Below are positions 5,793 through 6,197 of a stretch of DNA of 6,197 nt, piece by piece. The notes below the pieces were generated by a model. The model saw nothing but the letters and a program-made list of their open reading frames with translations. It ran no database searches and was not told the DNA's origin. The translations under genes and the position numbers were made by a program. The stretch comes from CAJBIL01 sp044359525 (lineage in GTDB: Bacteria > Pseudomonadota > Gammaproteobacteria > Burkholderiales > Rhodocyclaceae). The DNA lies in the NCBI GenBank assembly GCA_044359525.1, contig JBIKLY010000124.1, positions 1-6,197 on the forward strand. Direction: 5' to 3'. The first letter of the stretch is position 1. Each line of letters opens with the position of its first letter.

Positions 5793-6197
5793 TTTCTTCC
5801 ACACGAACAATGAACCGCCCCTCGAAATCGCAGACGAGGACGGTCAGGTGATAGGGGCCGGGGTAACAGGACTTCAGGCTGCGGATGGCTTTCTTCGCCA
5901 GCGCGCGGTGAAAGTCGACGGTCAGGCCAAGTGCGGCGAGGCGTTCGGCAGCAAAGCGCGCGGTTTCCGCAGCGCGGATTTCCTCAACGAGATCGGGCGG
6001 CGCGCCGACTTCCTGCGCCGACGCGGCGAGCAGGTCGCGGTCGATTTCGGCCTTCCAGGCATGGGTAACCGACAGTCCCTGGCCCATCTTGGTCAGCTTG
6101 CCGGCCATCGCGCCGACGTGGATACGCGTCATCTGGTGCTTGTTGGCGGTGCTGAACGCCGCCTTGACGAAGTCGCCCATCTGCACGAAGCACGATT
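5776..6197 (-). CDS. cbiD: CbiD, cobalt-precorrin-5B C1-methyltransferase (C-terminal part)
   Basis: This is the last 139 residues of a gene that begins beyond the right edge; the reading frame is open to the edge (SCFVQMGDFVKAAF...). CbiD proteins are usually around 360 residues, so roughly the final 40 percent is present. The family's conserved C-terminal block is visible: QMGDFVKAAF, then IHVGAMAGKLTKMGQGLSVTH with the GKL-T-K-M-G-G-TH pattern, and a closing PYHLTVLVCDFEGRFIV strand region. CbiD methylates C1 in the anaerobic pathway and is unrelated to the tetrapyrrole methylase family. The stop is TAG at 5776-5778, which abuts the palindromic repeat and falls in the extra copy of its border sequence (CCTATTTTT on the plus strand). 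The last codons overlap the cbiET start region. Confidence 0.88.
   Translation of the reverse strand, partial: SCFVQMGDFVKAAFSTANKHQMTRIHVGAMAGKLTKMGQGLSVTHAWKAEIDRDLLAASAQEVGAPPDLVEEIRAAETARFAAERLAALGLTVDFHRALAKKAIRSLKSCYPGPYHLTVLVCDFEGRFIVRVEENEAEK
5796..5800 (-). promoter_or_regulatory. Ribosome binding site for the cbiET start at 5792
   Basis: The minus strand reads GGAAG followed by AAA and then ATG. It lies within the last codons of cbiD and supports 5792 as the start, upstream of the palindromic repeat. If this is correct, the repeat is translated. Confidence 0.45.

Overview
The window looks like a betaproteobacterial chromosome. High GC, periplasmic cytochrome c and rhodanese genes, and an oxygen-independent corrin operon on the minus strand all fit, and Rhodocyclales-like is a reasonable guess. 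This is inferred from gene style; there is no 16S or other marker.

Left part (1-1405). A minus-strand gene starts with GTG at position 28, behind a good ribosome binding site, and runs off the left edge. Facing away from it is a plus-strand pair: a secreted single-domain rhodanese (231-677) and a secreted diheme class I cytochrome c of the c4 type (724-1314). The 202-base divergent gap (29-230) holds only a weak putative promoter. The pair converges with the corrin operon across about 90 bases (1315-1405) in which I see no convincing terminator.

Right part (1406-6197). This is a minus-strand operon for anaerobic (cobalt-early) cobalamin biosynthesis, transcribed right to left: cbiD (3' part only) - cbiET fusion - cbiL - cbiG N-terminal/central part - cbiG C-terminal (CobE-like) part - cbiH. 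The last four genes are joined by three consecutive 4-base start/stop overlaps (ATGA, GTGA, ATGA), which implies translational coupling. Together they cover C20 methylation (CbiL), C17 methylation with ring contraction (CbiH), lactone opening (CbiG), C1 methylation (CbiD), and C5/C15 methylation plus C12 acetate decarboxylation (CbiET). CbiG and CbiD mark the anaerobic route. The cobalt chelatase, CbiF, CbiJ, CbiC and CbiA are not in the window and must lie upstream or elsewhere if the pathway is complete.

Two non-coding palindromic repeats interrupt the operon. One (5708-5775) lies at the cbiD/cbiET junction and is read in frame as the N-terminus of CbiET. The other (4335-4435), made of ACACGGAG-type units, sits between cbiET and cbiL. 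I see no clearly new multi-gene system. The points of interest are the repeat captured in the cbiET reading frame, the split cbiG, and the C-terminal extension of CbiH.
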